The notes beneath the pieces were generated by a model. The model made no database searches and was not told the origin of the DNA. It saw only the letters and a program-made list of their open reading frames with translations. A program made the position numbers and the translations under genes. DNA of 64,000 nucleotides from Hanleya hanleyi (taxonomy: Eukaryota > Mollusca > Polyplacophora > Lepidopleurida > Hanleyidae), in assembly GCA_036873755.1 (NCBI GenBank), contig JAVTVY010037113.1:62001-126000 (forward strand), read 5' to 3'. This document shows, in pieces, positions 1-11,700 of this stretch (position 1 is its first letter; every line of letters begins with the position of its first letter).

Positions 1-100
1 TCATATGAACAGTCACAATCAAAGCGTGACTGAGATACATCTTTTTTTTTTTTTAGATGACGACTCTATAACGAATATTATGGATTAAGATACGGATTTG

Positions 101-231
101 ATACGGATTTGATATTTTTGGAACATCATGATGTCTTGCCGGCATCATTGAAAACTGTTGACCGCTTCTCTCTTGCAGGAAACAAGCCTATGTTTATGTA
201 TACTATGATTGTTTTTTTTGAATTTGGTGCT
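101..231. repeat. Upstream copy of a 130-bp direct repeat
   Basis: This segment recurs at 3083-3218 in the same orientation with a few substitutions and a short insertion near its end. Shared words include a TACGGATTTGATATTTTTGG start and a GGTGCT end. The two copies bracket the decayed Gypsy pol, so they could be remnants of its LTRs. They lack obvious TG...CA ends, so this remains a guess. Confidence 0.6.
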
Positions 232-739
232 AATACTGTTATATGGAATATGGAATAGGTCTTTGGATTATGGACGCGGATATTCTCTAATGGACGACGG
301 CTGGATTATGAATGACGGACTAGACGCTTGTAATTCTATGCATCATACTATACACATTTGTCATCTAGAAGCTACTCGAAGGTTCAGTTAGTGCAAAATG
401 AGGTCATTGTCAAATGATAAACACGTTTACAATTTACTGCTGTCACATTGCCCCACCATAGGAAATTAAATCCTAAATGTGTACCAATATAATATAAAAA
501 ATTGAAGTACATTTGAGAAGGCAAAGAAGAACCAAAGTACAGCATCATAACTGCTAGGTGAATAGTGAAGATAATTCACACTGAGTACGTTACAACTATT
601 CTCTTGACAATGTATCAGCAATTATATTATTTCTACTAGCAACGTGTACAATTTTCAAAGCAAATATCTGTAACATCAGATTTTAACGAAACAATCTTTG
701 ACTCTTATTTTTGATTTTTTTTTAACACAATTACATCAC

Positions 740-2060
740 TAGAGCTGTTGGTTACATACACTTCAAAATGTTGCAAAGTCAATACAAGACTCAAGCTTTC
801 CTTTTCCAGGATGGAATATGCCCGTTGGTATTTTTTTAGTTTCTTGGAGTAATAACTCACAGGATAGTTTATCCTAGCTGCATCTTCTTGAAGCTATACA
901 GCTCCTACTCCTACCTTGAATGGTTTGTAAAAGTTTGGTGCCTCTAACACGGTTTAATTGCCCGAAATGACGGTACTAGGACCAAACAAAATAGACGTTC
1001 TTTTTCAGGACACTGGTCAGAGAAATCTTCTACAAACTTCTTCATTCCCAGAAATCTGAGTAACTCCCTTTTAGAACTGATAACAGAGAAGTCCACAATG
1101 GCTTTGACCTTAGCTTCACGTGGTAGTACTTGACCTTAGCCCACCACATGACCCAGTTAGGTGACCGAGTCTGTCAAATAACTGTCTGAGATCTTTCAGA
1201 TGGTCATTCCACGTGTCGCTATACATCAATACATAATCAATATCTTTGAAAGATTATCTTAATTGTTCTGCAAAAGTTATATATACCCATGGAACCTGTT
1301 GTGAACTACCATTCCTAACGATGACATAAATAAATATATTTCGAAATATTGATCAACAAAATGCTCTCCGCTACTATTTTCGAAGTCACCCTTCTCGTGT
1401 ATTATGTTAATCAGTCGATCCCGAGGCATACTTCAGCAATGCATGCAACACAATGCTTCAATACGGTTATGACCTGATCAATTAACCGTTGAAAACTGGC
1501 CGGATGATATTTCATCTCAGAAGACATGACCTTGCACTGATATCAAGCAGTCGGTGTTACAAACGCAGATATTTTTTCGCCCTGACAGGCAGAGGTACAT
1601 TTTAGCAATTCTTGGTCACATAGGCAGCCTGACCGACCCTATCAGTAGTCTTCGATTCTAGGAATTGGATATAGGAATCAGCGCTTGTCACAGTGTTCAA
1701 CTTACGGTAGTCTATACAGAACCTTCGTGACCCATCAATTGAATGAGTACAATAGCTGAGCTCCAGCTTTTCTAGCTTTGCTCTGTAATGTCATGCTCTA
1801 GCATGTAGTTAACCTCTTTTCTTACCTGAGCTAATTATCCCGAATATGCGTGTATGGGCGTTGTTTAAGCCTCACCTACAGCTACATCATGAACAGCAAG
1901 AGGGGTACTACCTGGCTTGCCAGAACATAATGATTTGTATCCATGGAGCAAATCCTTAATATACGCTCTCTCTGTCAAATGAATCAATTTACTGTCAAGG
2001 TGCCCATGAACCTCTCAGTTTGACAGTTTTACTGCCAATGATTCCATGTGACCGCCTACG
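740..2060 (-). mobile_element. Decayed Ty3/Gypsy-type retrotransposon pol (RT and start of RNase H)
   Basis: Read on the minus strand in several frames, this stretch gives the ordered blocks of a Gypsy polymerase. Near 1,850-2,000 are fragments resembling the pre-RT linker (GKPGSTPLAVHDVAVGEA, VNYMLEHDI). Near 1,600-1,750 is a fingers-like segment (LYPIPRIEDYYDRVGQA). Near 1,180-1,250 is the catalytic box as DIDYVLMYSDTW, where families usually have YIDD. Near 1,050-1,120 is PREAKVKAIVDFSVISSKRE, and near 780-870 the RNase H entry PVSYYSKKLKKYQRAYS. Many stops and frame changes show that it is dead. No integrase was seen, so the copy is also truncated. Confidence 0.75.
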
Positions 2061-2232
2061 AGGTAATGAGTTGGAATACGCATTGGTGAGAACTGGAAGA
2101 CGATCCAAAGGTACAATGTATTACGGTTGAAAACGTGTTGAAAAATCCTCATCATACTTCCCCACAGTAGCCTACATCATTATCGTCATCATCATTATCA
2201 TCCTTTAACAGAAATTTTGTCTTTTCAACATT

Positions 2233-2321
2233 CGCACGGTTAGTTTGGGAAAGTTGATAGTTTAGGGCACGGGCGAAGCCCACGCCCTAAACTTTATAAA
2301 CTTTCCCAAACTAACTGTGCG
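2233..2321. repeat. 89-bp hairpin (imperfect palindrome)
   Basis: The left arm (from CGCACGGTTAGTTTGGG) pairs with the right arm (to CCCAAACTAACTGTGCG) almost completely around a short GAA-containing loop. It could be a small foldback MITE. Confidence 0.7.
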
Positions 2322-2472
2322 TAAAATAACCACTGAGTACGCCTACAAAACATTATTTCTATTTTACTGCACTATTCAAATTGATTATCAACAATGATTA
2401 TAATGACAGGTTGAAAACATATGGTAAACTTTGACATCCTTTCTCCCCTTTGTTGAAAAAAAAAATGGTCCA

Positions 2473-2522
2473 CTGATATTGGCACGATGCTCTCGTCTCG
2501 GTTGGCATCGTGCCAATATCAG
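2473..2522. repeat. Perfect 18-bp stem, 14-nt loop hairpin
   Basis: CTGATATTGGCACGATGC at 2473-2490 is exactly reverse-complemented at 2505-2522. The 14-nt loop starts TCTCGTCTCG. No coding context. Confidence 0.85.
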
Positions 2523-3082
2523 AGGACGAGATTATGTGGTCTCTGTCAATGGAGAGTGATTCTGTCAGCTGAGTCAGGCTTTATGGAACATACGTGGATA
2601 TAGGTCCATTTATGTCGCTTTGTTAATCAATTTCACAATGGAAACAACAGTTAAACTTGAGAAAGAAATTCCATCTTGAAGTTTATTTGTTTGTCTTATT
2701 CCATTGTGCCTTGTATGAAAGCAGACGTCACTTTCATCACCCGACTTTTGAAATAGAATCTCCCAAATGAACACCTGCACTTGACATATGTACATTTCAC
2801 ACAACTGTGCTAAAACTCTCAATAAATGCACAGTTAGGAAGCTGTTATAGACACAATTGTTATAGAATTAAGTTTTGTACTACCGGTATTTTATTTTTAA
2901 AAAATCATTCATATAAAATGAACAGCTGAAAAATGTTTGTTTTGCTATAATTGCTATAATTCCAACTTAAGTTTGAGACACCCCTCTTGGTTGATTAAGT
3001 TCCTTGGTCGAGAGCCAACCTGACAAGATTTGGCATGTTCCAAACTTCTTTTGCTTAACAAAGACCCCTGTCGGGCTAGCTA

Positions 3083-3218
3083 TACGGATTTGATATTTTT
3101 GGAACACCATGATGTCTTGCCGGCATCAATGAAAACTGTTGACCGTTTCTCTCTTTCAGGAAACTAGCCAATGTTTATGTATACCATGATTGTTTTTTTT
3201 GTTTGTTAATTTGGTGCT
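3083..3218. repeat. Downstream copy of the 130-bp direct repeat
   Basis: Second copy of the segment at 101-231, same orientation, about 3 kb away and on the other side of the Gypsy remnant. Confidence 0.6.
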
Positions 3219-4924
3219 TATTCTGAACATGGAATTAAAAAGAGAAGGTGCCACCACTCCGTCAGATCAAAGTGTACTATGTGCGTGACCGCCTCAGCGG
3301 GATCCCACCGGAATAGCCAAGGGATTTGATCGGCAACTATCGGTTTTACGCGCATGCGCCGTAGGAACATTATCGCGACCACTTAAAGAGATAGTGTATT
3401 GTGAATGTGGATTGATACTCAACCTCCCGCTGTTGGTAATATCACCAAGGCTGGTGGCATTACACAACAGAACAGATCATTTATTCAGGCAGTATGTTAA
3501 CTCTGATCATGAGGGTAAATGCTCTGTTATAATTATTTGAATATGGTTTATTGGTAAATTTTAACGTCTTTTATTTCAAAAACCAATGCCCAAATCTGTC
3601 ATATGTCATTAAAAATCAATTAAAAGATATTGTACTTCTACGACCATATCGCGTATTTTGCGGCCCATCAAACTTGTTAGGGCCTATCTAAAAATACCAG
3701 TATGATTCATTTCTTTATTATCTGAAACAAGTATAATAAGTAAGAGGAAATTATTGAATTATTAATTGTTTTGAATAAATAATAACTGAAGGAAACACAT
3801 GACGCAGATTGCTCAAGTTAAACTGATGAACTAATGCAGTAGTTCAAGTATTTCTCAAGTATTTCCTTCCTGTTCATAACTAAATATAAAATTGTTCATG
3901 ATATTGAACAGTTGAACGTATAAACATGTATTGAAATGACCACTGCATGTGTAAATAAAGTAAAGAAATAAACGAACTAACAGTGCAAGTCAATGTATTG
4001 TTTTATTTATATATTTTTTTTTAATTTACTTATTGCATTCAGACAGTTTACAAGGGCGTCTCAGCTAGTTATTGGATGAACTGGCATATAGCTGTTCATA
4101 ATGAGACGTTGTAGGGGAATCGCTCAGGCATTTGTTCATTTGGGCCTGACGATTACTCGGGGATTATCCCACAGGGGGTATTGCTGATCAAGTGCCAATT
4201 AGCTAATAGCCTTAATATGGCACCTGAAGAGAAGAAAACGTCAAACTGGCGTTCACATTAACCAATTTTTTCGTTTTCCTGTTCATTGCTCCTTAATATG
4301 GTAACTGGTGGCTTGGAAAAATCTGTTCCCCCTTATATGCAGATTCATTTTCCAGAGGTTTGAAATGCGGAAATTGAATTTGATTGGTGTTGAAAATGAC
4401 AAATTTTCACATTTTTACAAAATGCCTGATGTATTTTAAATGGGAATTTTTCCTTTTATTTACTTGTGGATTATACTCGAACGAGCGACTGCTCCCTCAT
4501 GCCGTTTGGACCACGCGTTACCAGTGCGAATATGAACTTCCTTGCAAAGTTTTGTAATGTTTGGAAATGCGGAAATTATCGAAATCGATTAAAATCTTCG
4601 AAAATGGTAAAAATGATAGTCAGTTTTCAACACGATGTAGTGAGGGAAAATAGTATCGCACATAAATTATAAAACTATCACCATAATCCGCATTACTTCA
4701 AATTTCTTAATATTTGCTTTGCGCATAATTTGTATCTGGTAATTCAAACTTATCATCAATGCGCAGGTAGATCATTCACTTCCGCCCCGTTAAGCAGTCG
4801 CCAACAGGTCAGCTATTCAGTATACAAGGGCCTAGCGGTTGGTACTGCTGGCCAGGGCATCTCGCCTGAGAGAGTTGTGGCTCCTTCACTTTTTAACTCC
4901 ATGTTCTGAATAACGGACTAGTAG
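3219..4924. other. Non-coding stretch, nothing recognised
   Basis: AT-rich DNA with short chance ORFs only. I found no exon with convincing splice sites, no tRNA and no tandem array here. It lies upstream of DHX37. Confidence 0.5.
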
Positions 4925-5064
4925 GTACCAGACCACTATTAAAAATAGTGCCGTACCAGACCACTATTAAAAATAGTGCCGTACCAGACCACTATTAAAA
5001 ATAGTGCCGTACCAGACCACTATTAAAAATAGTGCCGTACCAGACCACTATTAAAAATAGTGCC
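4925..5064. repeat. 28-bp tandem array, exactly five copies
   Basis: Five head-to-tail copies of a 28-bp unit (GTACCAGACCACTATTAAAA + ATAGTGCC), 140 bp in all, essentially without variation. Each unit contains the palindrome CACTATTAAAAATAGTG (7-bp arms, 3-nt centre). A reversed half-unit (ATAGTGGTCTGG) occurs near 5,480. The array lies about 620-760 bp upstream of the DHX37 start codon. Identity between copies implies recent expansion. Confidence 0.9.
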
Positions 5065-5686
5065 GATCCTTTAGGCAACCTCTGCCAGAGAAGTGAATTG
5101 ATTTCAATATTTTTTCCAGTCTCTGTTGCGAGGAATAATTGAAGGCCAGTGGTGGGTGATTGAAGTATGATATGTGTTTGGTTCCGCTGTGAGTTTGATT
5201 TTAACTCAAGGCCTAATAAGGAGTTGCTAAGAGGGACTATTTGGGTGCCTGTGCACCGCTTTCTGAAAGCAGAGAAAAAAGCCAAAATTGTGACGTCATT
5301 TGTACGAGCGTGCATAACTCAAAATTTCGATGGGCGACCCCCGTCAAGAAGCCTGTCCGGTTGTAGCACTTGAATAAAGGTACTTCTTGCCGAAATATGG
5401 GAGTCTAGACTTAATTAATCAATCGGGGAGATGCAATTACGTTAGCAGCTTTTAACATTGCCGCCAATGTAAATTTAAATAGTGGTCTGGACCCTAGAGA
5501 TACAGTCCCAAAACGATATTTCCGTTCCAGGTACAGATTCTGAGTTTTTATTAACCCATGGAGAACACGTGCTTGTTGTGGCGAGTACGTGCTTGTGTTG
5601 TGACGAATGCTGAAAACAACTTAGAAATTGTTGAAGTTTTCTCATATTTCTGTATCAAATCGTATGGATTATGGATTCATAGAGGG
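5065..5686 (+). promoter_or_regulatory. Likely DHX37 promoter/5' UTR region (position only)
   Basis: This is the 620 bp directly upstream of the proposed DHX37 ATG, between the 28-bp array and the start codon. I cannot define a TATA box or transcription start. The assignment rests only on position. Confidence 0.3.
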
Positions 5687-5767
5687 ATGGGGAAGACAAA
5701 GAAAGGCTTCAACTGGCGCGCTCGTCAGCAAAAAGACGTTGTCGTCGATCGAAGTACAGAGAAACAG
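5687..5767 (+). CDS. DHX37: DHX37 exon 1 (start codon)
   Basis: Encodes [15 protein letters not shown] and 12 more residues, matching the MGK...N...RQQ start known for DHX37. The frame stays open past the exon, but the family pattern resumes only in exon 2. I therefore end it at CAG|GCAAGG, a GC-type donor, phase 0. No phase-compatible strong GT donor is nearby. This is the least certain exon. Confidence 0.75.
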
Positions 5768-8700
5768 GCAAGGATGCCAGGCTGGGCTCAGCACAACAAC
5801 AACAACATTCAACAACAACGATTCTGTTACTACCTGGGAAAGACCTACCCTCCCTAGACATGTATTTAAATTAGTCGCATCAGCTATGCCACCCGTACAA
5901 GGATTGTAAATAACATTACCATGTTTCTCCAGTTTATAATGTACATAGTATTTCTATCTACCTTACCACTGTATATTGTATGTCTCTTTTCTTTTTTTTG
6001 TTCTTGTTTTTGTTTTGTTGCCCTACTCAGCATCAATGAGTCTGACAACACGTATTGATCGATCGAACACCGCCCGCCGTCTACTTTCTCAAGCATTAGA
6101 GAACAAACAGCATTTTGGGAATATAGCACCATGTGATTTTTTCTTGTAGCATCAGTGAAAAATACCCATCGAGTTAAGAGTGGATTTACAGATAAACAAC
6201 AACAACAACAACAATTATACATATTGTGCTGATCTTGAACAATCAAATTCAGACATTTACAGTATACATTATACTATGTCTTTTCCAACTACGAAAATGA
6301 TTTTTGAAAGAGAGGAAATATATTTATTCTCTTTTGCTCCAAAAAAAAAAAGAACAATTCATCAGGTGGGGGAAAGGTTGAAATTGACCTGAATCACCCC
6401 AAAAGGGATGATTCCGCCCAGTTTGGGTGAATGACGTCATGAATCCTCACCCCAATTAAGCTGAATTAATCGTAATCCAAAGTGTTTCCTCTCGATCATC
6501 CAAAGACCACGACTTTGAAAGATGATAATGTTCAGCGCATTTGTCCAGGACCTCCTCTCTAGAAAACTGTAAAATTCATATTTCTATCCTGTCAGCGAAG
6601 TTTGTGGGAAGGTGGAGTATGTTGTCAATAAAAAAATAAACACAAGACATGCAGATTACTTACCATTTTATAGTATTTTTTCAAAGTCAAACTGTTCTCC
6701 AAAACGACCACAGTGTGTTTGGCGCCATCTTTGTTTGCCTCGTTTTGGAACTGCCAGGCGAATTTAATCAATAGTTGATAAAGTATGAGTAATACGCGAC
6801 AGGGCAAGATTGAGAGAATAAAATTCAATTCAATTCAATTCAATACCAAATTGTCTTCGGCATGAGCTCTTCACAGGATTACCTCCCCTGATGCTTCTTA
6901 CCGAATATGATAATTAAAAAAAAAATTGATCGATTAGTTGACCCTCTTGGCCTCGACTTCGACCAGAACATGGCGGTAACGACAACAACGACAGTTATGA
7001 ACGTGAGCAAAATATTTTTTTCCATCGAAAAACTTATAAACGGGAAAGTTGTATCAACCGGATTTATCATTTTTTGCGAGACAACAACATATTCCACTTT
7101 CCTGCACAATTCATAAGCAAATGTACGTCATAAATTTTATGGTATCGGAGAAAACATGTTCCCTATTTTAGCGCCAAAAGTGGTCAGCTCATAATTTGAG
7201 ATATTTATCATTGTAAAAAAATGATCACTTTGGGTTACGATTAATTCAGCCTAATTGGGGTGATGATTTATGACGTCATTCACCCAAACTGGGCGGAATC
7301 ATTCCTTTTGGGGTGATTCAGGTCAATTTCAACCTTTCCCCGACCTGTTCATACGCAGCAGTGACAGGCGATACTCCAAGAATCGCATAGAAGCAGGGTG
7401 TCAGCCACTGTGGCTGCGATCGGTTGAATGGCTTCAAATCAGGAAACCTGTGACTGAAGTCTGACAATTACATTAAGTGTGATTTATGTCTAATTAGGGA
7501 TGGTATTTGGTGCTAATTAGTGTTAGATCAGTATTACTGGTTACGAGTTAGGGTTAGGTTATGGTTTTGTAGATAGGGTTAGGGCTAGAGTTGTGTTAGG
7601 TAAATAACAAAAATTCAAATATTTGCTGTCAGCTGCTTCCATGGCTTGGGGGTTACATGCCTGGCTATAGAGCAAAGAATGTGTGTTCGAAGCCTATTTG
7701 TGCCAGTTCGTTATTTTCAGACAGGTTTTCCCTAGTTGGTAACCAAATTCTACCAAATTGTCCCTACACCCCATATTTTTTTGATGCTAAACTGTTGTAG
7801 AGGTTCTATTTGACATTTAATGGCAGTTTACTGTTTTTTAGGAATGGTCGAAGTTTAAAAAAACAAACTTGAAACTCTCCTTTACCATGTCTGTTTGAAA
7901 ACGGCGAAGGCCGTGACTTGCTGGCCCATGAAGTCAGAGTTCAATTATGATCATTTGTAGCGAGCAATCATAGCAAATGTTCTAGGTGACATTTCCTTTG
8001 TAAAGCTAACAACGTCACAAAGCTTAAACGTAATGCCTTCGTTGACGTCAGGATGATGTCGTCATACCAAAATTGTTGTGCAAGGCATGTCACAAAAGGG
8101 CGTCTGACACAACCAACAGGTCGATATTATATGACGTGATCTCCAGCTTTCTTTTTCTGTAACAGATTTTCCAACATAAGGAATGCACACAAAATAAGAC
8201 CACACTTTCCCCCCTTTTGCTCCAATACTTAATTTTCAAATTCACACTTGTGTCTGTTCATTTATTTCACATGTTCTAAAGTTGGTACCGATAGTATCAG
8301 GACTCTCAATCAAATTTCAGTATGAAAGGCATATCATGTCCTTCTTTGTATATAGGTTATTGCCATTTAGATTGTATGGTGTTGTATCTGCAAATCCATT
8401 AATTTATCAAAACCCTTGAGACGGAGGTGAAGAATAAATGTAAATGGTTCAACAATTTCTGTTTCAGTAAGGTTGAATGTTACTTGCAAATTTGTAACTA
8501 AATGTAGTTCCGGCCAACAACTGTCCAATATCCGATCAGAGGATAGTGAACATTTACCCAGTTAAGGTGGCCAAATTGATCGTTTTCAGCTGGTGTAGCT
8601 GAAGGATGTAGTAGTTATAAAAAAATTGAATAGAATCATTACAAATGTCCATATTTTGCATAATGGTGCACTGCAGCTTTTCCAGATTCACTCTTCATTT

Positions 8701-11700
8701 TTTGACCCACAGAGTTTTCTCCCCTCATTGGTGAGTGGGTATCTTTGGTCTGCAGCATAATGTGAGCTGTATGCATATATGAAAGTGGCATTTATTGAAC
8801 TATTTAATTAAATATTGAATATTCTGGAGCTTCATCACAACTTTATTGCTTTAAGAAAATAACTCAAAGCCTCTTTCATGGGAAACTATTGCTGTATAGT
8901 TCACTGCCCTCTCACAACTATCCAATGATGTGACACTTTTGATTATATTGGAAATAATGGCGAAAATATATTGGTGTATAATAAAACTTGTATTTTACCA
9001 GTTGTAATTTCTTATGGTCCATACTTATTTTGCTTTTATCTGTTTTTAATTTTTCAGATCAAATTAGACATAAGCCTAGAGAAGCAACATTATGATGACA
9101 GTAATATTTTGGTGTTGCCTTCAGAGAAGAGAAAAACAGCATCAAAAAGTTTACAGCATGAAACACAGCAGACAAAAAAGTTGAGTAAAAAACAACGAAA
9201 GAAGCTTGAGAAAATTGTGGAACAGCGGGAGAAAAAAAGCAAGGTAATGGGCTCTTAATACATATTTATTGGCAATGAATTATCTTGGTTCCCTATTCCA
9301 GATATTTAATCATGTTATGAAAGTATTCTAATTAAGTGGCATATTAACTTTTTGTGGTGTTATATTATCAAATTGTTTCAGTATCAGAGATGTTTCTTTT
9401 TCATATTTCTCAATCTTGTTAAGTGTGAATGTTACACACCGATCAGTTATGTGGACATTGAACATAATATACTTATTTCTGCTTTACTTTTCAGCGTACA
9501 GCTCTATTAGACTCCCTAGCTAAGGTTCAGGCTAGTGCAGAGGAATTGAACCTATTTACCAGTACAGCAGAGATGCAAACCAAGAAATACAAGAGGTATA
9601 CGTACTAGTACATACATAGGTTTATTTGACATGCTTGAAGAATAATAAAATAGTTTTAGTACTGAAGAATATATCAATCATAAAAGAGAACATAAATAAA
9701 GTAAATTCTTCAATCATATATGTAGTCACTCTATGAACATTGAATTACACACAAATCTGGGGGTCAAATTATCATCAGCCTGCCTAATATATTCTATTAA
9801 CCCCTCAATTTAGAAGAAATTTAATAGATAAATAAACCAGTCCAGTATTCCAGTCTGGATGGGGGAGTGCTCGTTTTGTGATGACAGTATTATAGAAGTT
9901 CCTGGAGAATGGCAAATGAGCTAATACACCCTAGACATATTAACTGGTTGTGGATCTACTTGGTTTAAAAAATATAAATCAATGTGATAATGAATTATAA
10001 ATTGGACTAAAAATGGACATAAACATGATCAAATCTGCCCAGTATTTATTTGCTTGGAAATTTAGAATATATTGTCTGAATAGAAAATGTAATCATATCA
10101 ATATAATCATTGGGTTTATTAGTTTTCATTAAAGTTTTGCTAGAGAACTTTCTCTGAAGAGTTAAAAACTATTCAACATGAGTTTAGTACTTTATAATGA
10201 GGGTTATCTATATTATGTAAAACATATTTGAGCAGTTCAAGTTAGGAGACCCACTTCCTGTAATGTTGTTCACCACATGTTAACCTTCAATCTAGACACA
10301 TACCCTGAATCAGAATTTCATACAGTATTATATGTTTGACTCTGTAACAATGTAAATTCAGCCTGGAAGAAATTCAGCTTGATAAAAGTCTGTCAGTTCA
10401 TGTAGTTGGTTTGTATGCAATGTATTAATTAAATAATCAGCATTCAGTCAGTGCAGAATGATCACTCACACATCCAATATGTTTTACATTTTGTAGAAAA
10501 CTAGAAATAACAACAACTGCTGCTGGTAAAGTGAAAGTGAATGCAATATCTGGTAGTAACAAGATCCCCAAGAAGAAGAGAAAAGTGGAAGTTGAAGAGA
10601 AAACTGTTCACAGTGACACTGAGTCGTCAATAAATACGTCAGACATGTCCAGCGATGAAGAGGGGGAGATGGAAGGGGCCGGGGTTGTGCTTAATGAGAC
10701 TGAGGAAAAAGGCAAAGTGAGCATTGCGTCAAAGGAGTCTCAAACATGTGGAAAGTCCGATGGAAAAGAAGAAGACAGTCAAAAATCAAACACTAGAACA
10801 GTTGATTCTGATGAAACAAGGACTCAAAGTATTGTTCCAGAGATGGTATTAGAAGGTACAAATAAATCCTGCTCAGAAAAAATAACAGGAAAACCAGCTA
10901 TACATATACCAGTACAGAGAAAACCAGACCTTCAGGCAAGTACTTGAATACAGTATACAATGCATATTTACATACATATATATTATTCTACTATTCTACT
11001 GTATTTTTCAAAGTCAAATTCTCTCCACCAGCATATAGTCAGTTTGGCTTTAACATCCATGAAAACAAGCCCAATTGATGGTCCAAAATATTTGTTGTGG
11101 AATTCTAAATTCTTCTATCTATGTACTGTGAAATCTTTTACAAAATCAAATGGCTGTCACAAAATCATACAGAGAGGGCAGAATGTGGTTTGCATTTATA
11201 GTTCTCGTAACTTGACCAGACGCTAGGTCCTCGGATGGACTGTTAATCAAATCAGTCAATTAACCATGCAGATATGCTGACATGTGACCATGAGTCGACC
11301 AATATACTGGAATGTGTTTGAGAAAAATAGAACCTTAAACAGTAAAACAACCTGACAAGTCATTCTGGTCAACAATCATGTGCATTTTCACCTGGATGAA
11401 ATTTTGTTATCAGTGTAGACACAGTTTAAGAAAAATAGACTGCACCATTCTCTGAAAAACAAAGTAATTTATTTATGTTTGTTTGCAGGAATTGCGGTTA
11501 AAGTTGCCAATACTTGGTGAGGAGCAGGAGATCATGGAGTCAGTCAGTCAGTATCCAGTGGTGATTATTTGTGGAGAGACTGGCTCTGGAAAAACAACAC
11601 AACTTCCACAGTTCCTGTATGAGGCCGGATATGCCCAGTATGATGTTTCTCATTAAAGTTCATTTAATAGTCCATGAATAAATAACTTCTAGTTCTTTGA

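Noticed and set aside
4925..5064. CRISPR-like array
   Set aside because: The 28-bp units are contiguous with no spacers, and the genome is eukaryotic.
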